Shown piece after piece: positions 49,537-61,811 of a DNA stretch of 64,000 nt. The stretch is from Aralia elata. Taxonomy: Eukaryota > Streptophyta > Magnoliopsida > Apiales > Araliaceae. Below the pieces are notes generated by a model. It was not told the DNA's origin and ran no database searches. It saw nothing but the letters and a program-made list of their open reading frames with translations. Within the stretch, counting starts at the first letter, position 1; each line of letters opens with the position of its first letter. The stretch is from assembly GCA_034770075.1 (NCBI GenBank), contig CM068380.1:81911393-81975392 (forward strand), read 5' to 3'. Position numbers and translations under genes: made by a program.

Positions 49537-52500
49537 ATGGGCATATGTTTTTCTCGGAGGTCGATAAAGAAGAAACCCTCGAAACGCATATCCAACCATC
49601 AATCCACCAGTTCAAGTTCAGTAGTAGCCGGCGGTAACTCCAGCAATCGCTGGACTCGGATTCGGTCTTCCGGCTCTAAGAAGGAGAAATTCGATGACGC
49701 CGAACTTCACGAGCAGGCTTTAGCGGCCGCGATTCTGTTAAAGCAGCATCAGCAGCAAAACGGCGTCGGTTCTGTGCCTTTTGATCGCTCCACTTCTCTC
49801 AGGTATCCCAATAATTCAAACTCCAGGAGGCACCAAGGGCTGCCTCGTAGTTCCAGCTCCAGGGCTCGCTCCCTCACTGACCCCCTGCTTCACCCTCACC
49901 AGCTTGTTAATCAGGTTTACCCCTTTTCGTCTTTGTACATGGATATTGATTTTTGTTTTGTTTCAATGGTTTTAATTAATTTTTTGATTCATTTTTGGTT
50001 GGTTTAATTTGGTTTTTGAGACTGTTTGGAAAATATGGGTTTTAATTACAATGGGTAAATTTGGGCTTGTTTATCTAAATTGATGAAGTTGTATGTGAAA
50101 ATTATGTAGAAATTTGGCACAATAGGAAAAAGGTGTGAACTTTTTTATGCACAACTTTGTTAGTATCACCCATTGTAACCAGGGGTTTAGCCAATTTTCT
50201 CAAACTCAAGACTCAATAATTGAACAGATAAGGTAAAAGGTTACTCAAGCATTTCTTTTAAAGATTGATATTCTAAGATTTCTTGAAACAATTGGGATTT
50301 TGATTGGACTTCCTAATTTGACTATAATTTGGAGATGATTTGTATATGCCTAGTAAGTTACCTGATTCTATAATAATTGATATTGCATTATTGTAATTCC
50401 TTGTGAGACTATTCACCACATGTAATGTTCCTTTTAGATTTCCAAATATGCAAGTATTCTTTTCTTTTTCTTTTTGAAACATGGTAAATGGTTTTGAAAA
50501 TACAATATTCCCCCAAAGCCAAAGGAGCTCAACTAGAGTCTTATATAGTTATATTTCAAATACCAAAAGATACACTAGAGTATTATTTGTAGTGTTTGAA
50601 TTTTCTGGTAGATCTTACAAAAACATGAATTGCAAATATTTTCTTCCTTTCTCTTGAGTCCCACTTGTCGACTTCCATTTCAAGATCAGCATTTCAACTG
50701 ATTCCACAAGCTACCAAATGATACATTCACTTTTAAATATTCTTACACCGTTATTATATCTTTTATCCACTCATTGATTATACGACATTCAAACAAATTA
50801 ATTTTCTTAAATGCAACTCCTGTAAGCTCAATTAATGTTTTCAGGCTTTAATATATCTGGTATAACCTGTTAGTGCTGTCATCTTGTTCTATATGCATAA
50901 GATATTTTGTGTAAATATAGAATCCTTCATAGGTGTTTGCCTGTTCTCTCTTGTTATGCACCTTTAGTGTTTCTAGTCATCTTTAGTTAAACGCTGACTA
51001 GTTTCTAAACTGTTTCCTGATTGACAGGATCAGGATGTAAAGGTAGATGATTTAGAGGCCAAACATTTTATCCTTGTTCACGGAGGTGGTTTTGGTGCCT
51101 GGTGTTGGTATAAAACTATAGCACTTCTAGAAGAAGTTGGATTCAAAGTTACAGCAGTTGATTTAACTGGTTCTGGAATTCATTCATTTGATACAAACAA
51201 CATCTCAAGTCTTTCGCAATATGTAAAGCCACTCACTGACATTCTTGATAACCTTGCTGATGGGGAAAAGGTTAGATTCTTGTATGTCCTTTGTTCCAAT
51301 TTCTTGTCAATCATTTGTATCACCTTAAAGTCTTGTGACAAAAGAAAGACAAGAATTATTATTAGTTAGTTCCTGTAAACAATTTTAATTATCAAAGCTA
51401 TATAAAGCTAGAAAGGTCAAATATCATCCTTTCAGTGTTTTCTTTAGGATTTGATTTTTATAAATACTACTCCCCTCCATTCCATAGGATCAATATTGAC
51501 TTATTTGAAGATACTTTCAAATTCAAAATTGATGTGGTTCAGTTAACTTTGAAAAGAATAAATCTTTTAAGTAGTGTTACTGTTTAAATAGATTAATTTT
51601 CATACTTGTATTGTCTAAAACTAAATTTATTCATTTCAATTTTGAATTTGAAAATATCTCAAATTGACTACAAAAAGTCAATATTGATCCTATATTTTGG
51701 AACTGAGGTAGTTTTAGTTTTATTGGAATATTAGAAATATTTTTATTCTTTTGTTTTCCTTGCTCCAGTCAAAAGTACTTTAATGTTGAAGATCCTTAAA
51801 AACAATAGAAAATGCCGAAACATCTAGTATTTTGTTCTTGAAATTTAGAGGACATGTAATAACTAATATGGGGTTTCTGGGCATCATCTACTATTGTATT
51901 TTGTTTTACATTCTTTTTCTCTGTTTTTCATTTTCCTCTTTACAAAACAGAGCAACTGAAAACTCTGTGCTTACTAAGTATCCCGTTTCTCAGTCAATTT
52001 TGGAGAAATAAATTTTAAACTAAGAAACAAGCCAATCATGCTCTCATAATATTAAGTGTTTGAGGAAACGAGTTTTGGTGAGGAGTTCATTTCTGTATGC
52101 TTAGCCTGTAGAGGCCCAAGTAACCACGAGTATGTATAACAACTTACCACAGAACTTTTCATCAGTTTGGACATAATGAAACATAGAATATCCAAATAGC
52201 TGAATGGTTGTTGTAGTCATACTTATTGATTATATTGCTAAGCTTGGCCATTGTTTATGACATCTCCCTAGCATTTTAACATTTGCTGCTAAGCTGTTTT
52301 ATGGGTGATAGCCTAATTATGCTTCCGTAAGATGCATTTTATGCTTATAAGCTTTCCAGTTTTTCTTGATTAAAGTCTCTGTCCCAATTGATAGAAATTG
52401 AAACACTTTTTTGCTATATGAGCCCAAAAGTTCAAACAACCTAAGAAACTATTTGTGCTAAGCCCCTTCTTTTATGGTTTGGCCACTGTAATTTTTAATA

Positions 52501-54990
52501 ATTTAAAAACTACTCTTCTTCTTCTTCTTCTTTTTTGTTTTTTGGAGTTTGATTAGTTACTCTAAATTTATTCATGTAATCATATATAGGCATCACTACT
52601 GTTATTTATAAGTTTACCATGGATATTAGTGTGTAGATCATTTGTAGAATGGAAATGTAACCTAATTACATTCTTTCTTCTTGATTCTTGCAGGTAATTT
52701 TGGTAGGTCATGATTTTGGTGGTGCATGCGTATCATATGCAATGGAATTGTTTCCATCTAGAATTTCAAAAGCTGTCTTTGTTGCTGCTGCTATGTTGAT
52801 TAGCGGGCAAAGTGCTCTCGATATGTTTTCCCAAAAGGTCCGGTTGTTACTTCATAAAATTATCTTATTATATAATCTCCAATTTTCATACAACTGAAAA
52901 AAGGATTTTCACATCTTTAAAAACTGGTTTCTATTGGGAGGGATGATTTAACCTTTTATTTTTTCATTACAGATTCAAATAAACATAAACACTATTGTGC
53001 TTTCGTGAATTGAATTTTAGAAATTATGGAATAAAAATCATGTACCACGTATATATTCTTAGCTGAAGGGCTTACAATGTTATATATTGAGCATAAATTT
53101 GTATCATAGTGTTTAAACGGAGTTGCGGTTATTTTCAGCCATGCATCCCATAATCTTCTAGTGTTTCTGCTCATACTCGGTCCAGATTATTTTTTACGTA
53201 AACATATTGTTATAAATCAAATTGGATATTCCAGACTGTACTAATCCTCCTAAATAAAATAAAATCTAAAGGCTGTACAGTGCCTGTACTCGCTGGCATA
53301 TTGCTTGAATAGACATGGAGCTTTGATATGATACGTTAATAGATATCATCTTTTAGAAATGTATAAGGCACTTTCCTCAAAAGTAATCCTAGCCAGAGCC
53401 TGAGTCTATGAGTAGTATTTTTTCTCAGGTGATGTGCTTCAGTTAGTATAAAACTTAGTAATAAAACACAAGACATTTCTTTTGAGTTAAGTTTCAGAAG
53501 TGATAGTAAATGTTGGGCATTTGGTAAGTTTCAATGTTTCAAATTGTGAATTTGTTTCGAGCAAGGTGTCTGAATCTTATTTAAAGTTTAGGTCTTTACT
53601 TCCTTCACCATTCCTCTAGTGGCTTGGGTTGTTTGCACATTGAGAAAATTCCGAAGCAATTGAAATGTAATAATTATTGCAGGACAACTCGAATGATTTG
53701 ATGCGGCAGGCTCAGATATTCCGATATGCAAATGGGAATAATCAACCTCCGACAGCTATTGATCTTGACAAGTCTCTTTTAGGGGACTTGTTATTCAATC
53801 AGAGTCCTGCAAAGGTATGATGCATCTTATTAAAAATATAAGACGAAATATTCTTTATATATGACCGGCCATGAAAAAAGATAGTGTTTGTTATGTTATG
53901 CAATTTCAGTATCTGCATTGTTTTGACCTTGAAGCACGATTATGAGAATTGTTTTCTTCTTTCAATATTGGTGCTTATAAGACTAGATAATAGATACATA
54001 ATATATGCACCCGATCACATACATGTGCTTGATAATGCATTCTGTAGTATGAGTTTAGTTTACATTTAATGGTGCTTATTTTTTTGTTCTATAAATTTCC
54101 AGTAGGCTGATAATGGCCGTCACTCGCATTATATGTTTGTGCTTCTTTTGAGTTCTCATACTTGGTAGCTCTGTAATATATTGGAATCTAAGTGATTGGT
54201 TGGTGCTTTAGAATGCAGGTTGTGGTCTAAAGGGTAGCTAAATTGTATGATATACCGAGTTTAGGATATATCCCGTCTACAACCTGAACTGACCGGATCA
54301 TTGAACATAATGGCCTTTCATATTATGTAAAGTAAATGAAAGTCAAAGTGTATTTTGCAGCTTAAATATTGCTGGACTCTCAGACTTGTAGTTGTGATAA
54401 GTATATAAATGGTTATTTATAAAATTATGAGATCAAAATGAATTTAGTTGCTCGTGATGTTCATTAAAGAAGTCAGGTCAAAAACTGGTTTTAGTCTCCG
54501 ACTGAAATTTTAGAGTACATTGTGAAGAGAAGCAATTATTGCCTGAGGATGCCTTTTAGAACCGCATCACTTCTCCTTATAATTTGTTAACATGTAGTTG
54601 ATCTTTATGGATCCTTATCCTTTAGAAATGTCGTTCATGTGATCTTACTGTGTTTGGTAAGCAGTGTTTCACGCATTTGTTCATCTTTCTGAGTCCATAT
54701 TCGGTTCCCTATTCCAGGATATTGCATTGGCATCTGTTTCAATGAGGTCAATCCCCTTTTCACCAGTTTTGGAAAAGCTGTCTCTTTCTGATGAGAAATA
54801 TGGCTCTGTCAGGCGGTTTTATATAGAAACTCCAGAAGATAATGCAATACCCATCCAGCTACAGGAGAGTATGATAAACAGAAGTCCACCTGAACGGGTT
54901 TTCCGCCTTAAAGGTGCTGACCACTCACCCTTTTTCTCCCGGCCTCAAACCCTACATAAGCTTCTGGTAGAGATTGCGAAGATCGTGTAA
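49537..54990 (+). CDS. MES11-like alpha/beta-hydrolase (putative methylesterase) with Asp at the nucleophile position
   Basis: Five exons: 49537-49914, 51028-51270, 52694-52837, 53683-53814 and 54718-54990. All junctions are phase 0 with GT-AG borders, giving 389 residues. Exon 1 (1-126) is a Ser/Arg-rich extension starting MGICFSRR. Exons 2-5 encode an alpha/beta-hydrolase: oxyanion loop LVHGGGFGAW (142-151), nucleophile elbow GHDFGG (212-217), then PEDNAIP (Asp340) and GADHSPFF (His368). The esterase triad Asp and His are kept, but the usual Ser of GHSxG is Asp214. The family is the plant MES group (methyl salicylate, jasmonate or auxin methylester hydrolases), subgroup MES11-like, annotated as chloroplastic. 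The Gly2/Cys4 start also fits N-myristoylation and palmitoylation, so location is open. A Ser-less enzyme may not be a methylesterase. Intron 2 holds a Stowaway-like MITE. Confidence 0.93.
51470..51711. mobile_element. Stowaway-like MITE in intron 2 of the MES11-like gene
   Basis: The left end CTCCCCTCCATTCCATAGGA follows TA. The right side has TCCTATATTTTGGAACTGAG, and the inner arms GATCAATATTGACTT versus AGTCAATATTGATC are exact inverted matches. The right TA duplication is degraded. Confidence 0.7.
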
Positions 54991-57750
54991 ATGACTCATT
55001 TTGTTGATTTGTTTAAAAATTTCTAAATTATTCTACTGGCATGATTCAAGAATGAGCACTTAAATGCAAACAGGAATTTTTTGACTTCAAACATTCATCG
55101 GGATTGTTTACAGTTTCATAGGCTGCTGTTTCGAGCTTTGCATCATTGCAATCCCGTTCAGATGTCGTGGGAGTTAAAATTTTTGTTGTAAATTGTTAGA
55201 CGAGGGATATTCATATCCTTCTTGATGAGAGAGGTGCAATTTGGGATAACTTTATCAAAACTATATTTCTGATTGCATGATATGTCTTCTATGGGTGAAC
55301 CAAGTGCTTGTTTTGTTAATGCTGATAATTGATATGCGAACAACAAAGCCTGTGATCAATTATTGATCAGCAACTGACCTGCTGGTGGTATGATATTTGG
55401 TTCTTCCAATTTCACTTGTAATCTCTCTAAACACTTGTATGATAGGCAGAAAAGGCCCTTCCGAGGAGTAGGCATTAAAATTACAAGTTTACTACCCACA
55501 ATTTTATCACCCAGCCCCGGATTTTGCGTTCAGAATATGGTAGAGACTTGCTTACATGAGCCGGAAGAAGATGCCAATTCCATGCGCTTCTTGAATCAAG
55601 TAATTACTGCTATTAAGTAGCAATCATCTTTTCACAACTGCAACTAACCATGGGACTTCTTGAGAGGTGGTGTAATAGTTTTACAGTCCTTTTATAATTT
55701 TAATTTGTGGGAAAAACAAACATGTTTGACTTTGTTGACTTCTTGTTGCATGTACTCGCAATAAAAATCAATATACTTTAATCATAATATAAATATGTTA
55801 GTTCATCGGTTTTAAATTATAAGATTAATACTGAATTTTTTAAAAATTAATATCAAATTTTTTTTCAAGTTTAAAATTGACATGAATTTATTTAGTTTAT
55901 GTCAATATTATTATGAATAATATAAACTACCTAAAAAAGTATGCTATTTATAAGATTTATTGTTTTTAAAATTTAAATACATTATTTAAATTTAAATTTA
56001 AAAATATCTTAAATTAATTTTTAAAAAATTAATATTAATATTATAATTCAGAACGGAGGACTACCATATCCATGTATTTAGTTTTAGCTTTAGCTTTGAT
56101 AGTACTGCAAGAATTCCGTTGTTCACATAAGATTAGTGTTAAAGCGTATAAATGAGTTGCTGCACCAGGAATCTCTCTCTTTTTATCTGTAAACGATTTA
56201 ATTAAGAAGGAAAAGCAAACACAAAAGAAGTTTGAACAACAAAGTCAAAATTAGCTTTAACATCAAATTCAAATCGTGTGATTCAGGCTATAATATTGCT
56301 TTAGCGAGTGACAATTTTATAAATTATAGAGAGAAATTAAAAATGATTTTTTGTTTTAGAGACTATAAGGAATTCATATATATATAAATTTATTCTTATG
56401 TTCAAATTTGAAATATGGATTAGTCCATATCCATTTATATTTATTTATGACCGTCCAATTTTAATTTATTTAATTTTTAATTTATTTAAACTTAATTTAA
56501 ATAAATTTAAACTTATTTATATCCACTCAAACTCGTTCACGCTGTCTATTTGTCAGGTCTTGTAGTTATAATAAAAGGCAATATACTTTAACCGTAATAT
56601 AAATATTTTCCGATGTATTTAGCTTTGAGAGTACTCCAAGCATCTCCCATAGCCCACGTCCATTGTTCCACCTGACTCAACGTGCAATTGTGTAGTGACA
56701 CTGCCCCACCCACGTCTTTATGTTGTTATTGCCGGTTACGTGACCTGTGGAATTCTCACCCGCTTTATGAGGGCACAGACACCGTCTAGATTATATAAAT
56801 GAGCCATGCAATTATTTTGATAATTTTATGTTACGTTTGTCGATTATTATTTTTTGTATTTATAATTTTAATTATATTCTTATTTTTAATTTAATCTATT
56901 TATGTTTTTCTATTTAATTTTTTAAATTTTATAAAAATTTTATTTTATCTCCACATAATTTATACACACAATACGTGTACTACCGACTTACCGGTTACTA
57001 GTTTTAAATAAAAAATAAAGAATAAATATAAACTTAAATTTACATAGGAACAAAGGATAGATTAACGAATACTCCATCTATCTCAATATAATATAGAGGG
57101 GAATCTCATTTTAATTTTAGTACATTTAAAGTATATTTTAAAAATTAGACTCATATTTTGAGATGTAAAATAGTATATGTGTTTTTACATGCAAAAACAA
57201 GCTCTATCTTGTTTTTGCGAATTAAAATATGCTCTCATCTCCCGTAGCACCCTTGGCTTGAAATGTAATGCTCTAACTTTTTAATTGTCAGTTAAATGAA
57301 TAAGTATTAATGGTAATTTTTTTAGAGAAAAATGTGTAATAAATGTGGCCTTCCTATAATTATCAATCCTATGTATCGATAAGTTTCGCAATTATAATTC
57401 AATGTAAATTTATCACAATACATAGCAACTCTTTAATTTTTTACCTGGTCAAATTGTAAAATTCTAAAGTTCAACATAATGTGAATTTATTTAATGTAAT
57501 AATTAATATTACAAAGTAGTTAAAACAAATTAGTACATAAGAAATTATTGTTTCAAAATAAAATATATCACAATTTGAATTTTAAAATTTTATAAATTAA
57601 TTAGAATCAAAATAAAACTAAATTAGATTCTTTTCATGGAGCGGACTGAGTAATAATATAGGTTCCTAAAAATAATTCAAAAAATAAAAATAAAAATTCC
57701 AAAGATAATGTAATGAATACTAACAAAGTTAAGGCCGGCCATTTTAACTA
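54991..57750. other. Intergenic region between MES11-like and SPIRAL1-like genes
   Basis: It begins with the 3'UTR of the MES11-like gene. A degenerate Stowaway-like element lies at 55801-56061. No coding region is supported; the 76-codon frame at 55390-55620 has no recognisable features. Confidence 0.45.
55801..56061. mobile_element. Degenerate Stowaway-like MITE
   Basis: TA lies on both sides (55799-55800 and 56062-56063). The right end TTCAGAACGGAGGAC and the left end GTTCATCGGTTTTAAATTAT are roughly inverted, and the inner parts TGAATTTTTTAAAAATTAAT and TTAATTTTTAAAAAATTAAT pair. Confidence 0.55.
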
Positions 57751-57904
57751 AATGGGCCGATTAGTTAGAAATGTGTGTAGACCGGGTCCAATATGATCAA
57801 AATAATTTAAAATTAAACGACTAAATTCAAAATGCTAAGACGCTCCTCCTCCTCTCCGTTTCTCCACACGATATAAATGCTTCATTTCGCCTCCTTTATA
57901 TAGC
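57751..57904 (+). promoter_or_regulatory. Promoter region of the SPIRAL1-like gene
   Basis: A TGGGCC site II-type motif lies at 57753-57758. TATA-like ATATAAATG is at 57871-57879 and a second, TTTATATAG, at 57896-57904. The sequence then becomes CT-rich, as at many plant transcription starts. Site II motifs are bound by TCP proteins in other plants; no link to the TCP gene in this window is shown. Confidence 0.4.
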
Positions 57905-57951
57905 CGTTCTCCCCTTCTCTCAATTTAGTCTCTCTCGATTCGGTGGAGAAG

Positions 57952-58722
57952 GTACGATCTCTGTGAATTTCAATGTCTTGATCATTTCGATGATGTTTTT
58001 GTTTCTTTTTTGTACAATTTTTTTTTATCAGTTTTTTAGATTTTACTTTTACTATTATAATGGTTATGAGTTCTTAGATCTGGATTCTCATGATGTTCAT
58101 CCTCATTATCCTATGATGTTATCTAACATAGATTTTGGTTTTGTTTTTTCTGGCACCATTTCCATTTCGATTTGCCTTTTGCTTTCGTTTTGCGATCTAT
58201 TTTACGCGTGATTCTACTGTTTGAACGTTTTGTTATTCAAATTGTTTTCTGTACACAAGATCTATCTCTTATAGTATATTCCATTTGTGTTATTGCGACA
58301 AATTACAGGAATTAATTGTTGGTAGATACAGAATTGAGGTAACGTTGATGTTGATGCAATCTCTCAGATGTACAATATGTTTCCTGTGTATTTATAGTGT
58401 ATTTTTGTGACAACACACAAAATCTAGAAATCATAACGGTTTTCATTTATCTGCTTGATGTGAGATAAGCTGATGATGACTTAAGACACAGTAACCTAGA
58501 TCTTAAAACTCAATAAACAGTAGTTTGGATACAAGGCAAAAAAGAAAAGCAAAATCATGAGATTTGAAGAACTCTGTGGTCTGGAAACATAATAATTTAA
58601 GGCCTAAGGATATGCATAGTCATCTACATGGGCAACGTATTACTCTTTGTTGTGGCTAATGTATTTTTAAGACTTCTTCATTCCTTTGTCATGATCTGGA
58701 ACTAATTTATTGTGTTTGGCAG
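57952..58722 (+). other. 5'UTR intron of the SPIRAL1-like gene
   Basis: Donor GAGAAG|GTACGA after 57951 and acceptor TTTGGCAG|CTC ending at 58722 bound a 771-bp T-rich intron. The exon resumes 29 bases before the ATG. A leader intron is common in this kind of plant gene and often raises expression. Confidence 0.65.
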
Positions 58723-58751
58723 CTCTTTTTTAACTAGAGATAATTTGCAAG

Positions 58752-59922
58752 ATGGGTCGTGGAGTTAGCGCTGGTGGAGGTCAGAGTTCCTTGGGCTACC
58801 TGTTTGGAAGTGGAGAGACTACAAATAGTCCTCAACGAGCTCAGAACAAGGGACCAGATTCAAATAATGCGCCTCCTCAAAAGCCTGCTGCTCCTTCGCA
58901 GCCTGTTGTAAACAGTAATCATAGTGCAGTGGGCGTTGATGATGGCAGTAAGCAAAGGCCAGTGGCGGTTCATGACAGTAAGACTAACAACTATCTTCGG
59001 ACTGAAGGGCAAAACTGTGGCAACTTTATCACGGTATGTCATTAGCAGCAGAGGTTATCAGGTTATTTATTCAGTTTATATACATATATATCTATCTGTA
59101 TCTATCTATTTACATATTTCTTCTTAGCATTATTAGTATTAGAATTTTTTTTTATTTCAAGATATATTTTCTTGGTAGCAATTAGTCTTATAGCTGTTAC
59201 CATCTTCTAAAATAGAATTGATGAGACTTGAGATCTATATTTCTGCAATATAATATTGCTGATGCAATTTTTATTTGCTCTAAAAATATTGAATAACCTT
59301 TTATCCAACATCCTTTAAATCCCTATCTTGGGGCAACTTATCTGTCAGGATGCAGCCAACTTGGCTTCCTCTTATGAGATGCTCTAGGGACTAGGATATT
59401 AGCTTGCTTTTGTGTTTAAACATAAATTACATTATAATGGGTTGTATTGGTTAACGTTCCTTCTATATGAGACCTTATGAGCATCAATAACGGTATAATA
59501 GGTTGTATTGGTTGATGTTCACTCCCTTTGCAAGAGAACTTATGAGCATTGTGCTCTCTTTGGGAATGCCAATTGGAAAGTTTGGTGAATAGGTTGCATA
59601 CTCCACTCAACTGGATTGCATGGTTATTACATTTCAAAAACATAAAAGAGCATTCTGGATTGCAAAATTGAACCATCGAAAGTGTTTAAAATATTGCAGT
59701 AATTGGGTACTTTGTCTTTGTTTTCCTGGTTTACATTTTGTTGGAGTAATTTATATCTCAGCAAATTGTCGTCATTATTTTGCTATTTCATGTGTATTTT
59801 GTAGTTCTAACATCTGCAAAATGGTTTTTGCATGATTGCAGGATCGCCCTTCGACTAAGGTACATGCGGCCCCTGGTGGTGGTTCTTCCTTGGGATACCT
59901 CTTTGGTGGTGATGGGAAGTGA
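58752..59922 (+). CDS. SPIRAL1-like microtubule-associated protein
   Basis: Two coding exons, 58752-59033 and 59842-59922, phase 0 with GT-AG borders, give 120 residues; Arabidopsis SPIRAL1 is about the same length. The N-terminus MGRGVSAGGGQSSLGYLFGS and C-terminus GGGSSLGYLFGGDGK carry the paired GGG-SSLGYLFG repeats that define the family. NCGNFITDRPSTKVHAAPGG spans the splice junction and matches the conserved centre. The middle (about 25-75) is a Pro/Asn/Ser-rich linker. Family members bind cortical microtubules and plus ends and keep cell expansion straight; loss of SPIRAL1 causes helical growth. Both terminal repeats are intact, so the gene looks functional. Confidence 0.95.
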
Positions 59923-60295
59923 TGTACTTGGTCCAACTGCTTATTGCTAGTAGCTTGGATTACGACCAATATCCAGAAATTTAAATTCCTTAATATGAAA
60001 ACTTAAAAAGATAATATTTCAATATTGAGTCAACTTTATTAATGTTCTACGTGGATGTTAGCTTTGAAATATCTGTTAGGTCATTTGAAATCCAATGAAA
60101 GCTCTGAATGGTAGAATTTGGTGCGATAATATGATTTTACTATGTTTAATAGTCTCAGAGCCCGAATATGTATGTGAATTATGAAGCGTAATTTTGGATT
60201 TGCAGTCACTGTCAAGTAGCATGTTCTTTGGATTTTCTTGCTTCATTTCTAAGATGCATATGTAGCTTTATGAGTTAATATAGTTAGATTACGTG
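59923..60295 (+). other. 3'UTR and downstream region of the SPIRAL1-like gene
   Basis: AT-rich with no other gene. The polyadenylation point is not evident. Confidence 0.4.
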
Positions 60296-60305
60296 GGTCT
60301 AAATC

Positions 60306-60688
60306 GGGTTAAATGCTTTTTAGGTCACTGAATTTTAGGTCAACTTACAAATGGATAACTGAACTTTAGGTCAACTTACAAATGGATAACTGGACTATTT
60401 TTTCTTACAGTCAACTCACACTGAACTTTATTTTTCTTACAAATCGTTAAAAAAATGTCTAGACCGTTAGTTGACTAACAGAAAAATGACGTGGCAGTGG
60501 TGACATGGTGTTCTTTCTGATGTGGCAGTAATAATAATAATAATAATAATATTAACAACGATAATAATAACTATAATAATAATAATAAGAGCGATAATAA
60601 TAATAATAATAACGATAATAATAATAACAACGATAATAATAATAACAACGATAATAATAATAATAAGAGTGATAATAATAATAACAAC

Positions 60689-60755
<67 letters not shown>

Positions 60756-61052
60756 GCCAACTCTTAGATTTCATGATTTATTTTAATTTTCTTCTTTTTC
60801 AAAATTTCATGAATTATTTTAATTTTTATACTACCAACTCCTAGATTTCCTTCATTTTCATTTAAGAATGACCACATCAGAAATGAGTCACCACTGCCAC
60901 GTCATTTTTCTGTTAGTCAACTAACGGTTTAGACATTTTTTTAACGGTTTGTAAGAAAAATAGAGTTCAGTGAGTTGACTGTAAAAAAAAATAGTTCAGT
61001 TATCCATTTGTAAGTTGACCTAAAGTTCAGTGACCTAAAAAGCATTTAACCC
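60306..61052. mobile_element. MULE-type foldback element with 10-bp target duplication
   Basis: A 747-bp element begins GGGTTAAATGCTTTTTAGG and ends CCTAAAAAGCATTTAACCC. Inverted arms of about 190-220 bp (to about 60528 and from about 60866) include GACGTGGCAGTGGTGAC and its complement. Exact 10-bp duplications GGTCTAAATC flank it (60296-60305 and 61053-61062), typical of Mutator-like elements. The loop is a long (TAA)n/(GAT)n-rich microsatellite. The left arm has a 31-bp tandem duplication absent from the right arm. No transposase frame is present. Confidence 0.9.
60528..60754. repeat. (TAA)n with interspersed GATAACAAC and (GAT)n microsatellite
   Basis: About 227 bp of trinucleotide repeat form the loop of the foldback element. 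All long frames here (poly-Ile, poly-Leu, poly-Met) are artefacts of the repeat. Confidence 0.95.
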
Positions 61053-61162
61053 GGTCTAAATCCTTACTGAAGTATCAAGTTTTGAATTTGACTTCAAATA
61101 AATATAGATTTAAGTAATTTTATTCAGGTATTAACTTAAATATTTTGAATAAATATGTTGTA

Positions 61163-61513
61163 CTTCCTCCGTCCCAGGATAAAAGTCTTTGTTGACTTTT
61201 TGCTCATATTAAGAAATAATAAAATGCAAAATTATCCATATTAAAATTCTCATTTAATTGTTGACTTTTTGCGCATATTAAGAAAGAATAAAATGCAAAA
61301 TTGTCCATATTTAAATTCTCATTTAATTGCATAGTTTTTTGCACATGACTAGTGATGTTCCATAAATATGCATAGAGAATAAAAATATGACAATTAATAC
61401 TAAGGGTATTATGGACAAATTATTGTAAAAAATAGATTATTTAAGGTAAGTAGACATTTAACTTAAGACTACTTAAAATAATAATAAGAACTTTTATCAT
61501 GGGACGGAGGGAG
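61163..61513. mobile_element. Stowaway MITE carrying an internal tandem duplication
   Basis: A 351-bp element flanked by TA (61161-61162 and 61514-61515). The left end CTTCCTCCGTCCCAGGATAA and the right end TTATCATGGGACGGAGGGAG are inverted. A 69-bp unit is duplicated inside (61189-61257 and 61258-61326). Confidence 0.88.
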
Positions 61514-61709
61514 TATCAAACTTGAATTAACTTGGATGCGTCAAACCAACTCCAATTTTTTTTAGTAACACTAGAATACTAAAATTAAGGCATGTCTCTT
61601 CCAGCACAAAGTGCCGGTTGGCAATTAAGCCTTCTCCACTGCAGTTTGCAATCTGATAGAACAGCTCCAAATCCTCATTCTTGCAAGAGCAAACGGTATA
61701 CCAGTTGAT

Positions 61710-61811
61710 CGAATGCACCTATCTTCTCCTCCTCGTGTCCCGCCATAGGATGATTCTGTACGAATGCACCTATCTTCTCCTCATAGTGTCCCGCCATAGG
61801 ATGATTCTGTA
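61710..61811. repeat. Tandem duplication, 51-bp period
   Basis: Unit CGAATGCACCTATCTTCTCC...GATTCTGTA occurs at 61710-61760 and 61761-61811, with three differences around the CTCGTG/ATAGTG part. Confidence 0.92.

Noticed and set aside
55390..55620. 76-codon frame downstream of the MES11-like gene
   Set aside because: No family resemblance or splice link was seen; it lies in probable 3' flanking DNA.
60467..60774. Frames of poly-Ile, poly-Leu/Ser and poly-Met on both strands
   Set aside because: They are translations of the trinucleotide microsatellite in the foldback element loop.
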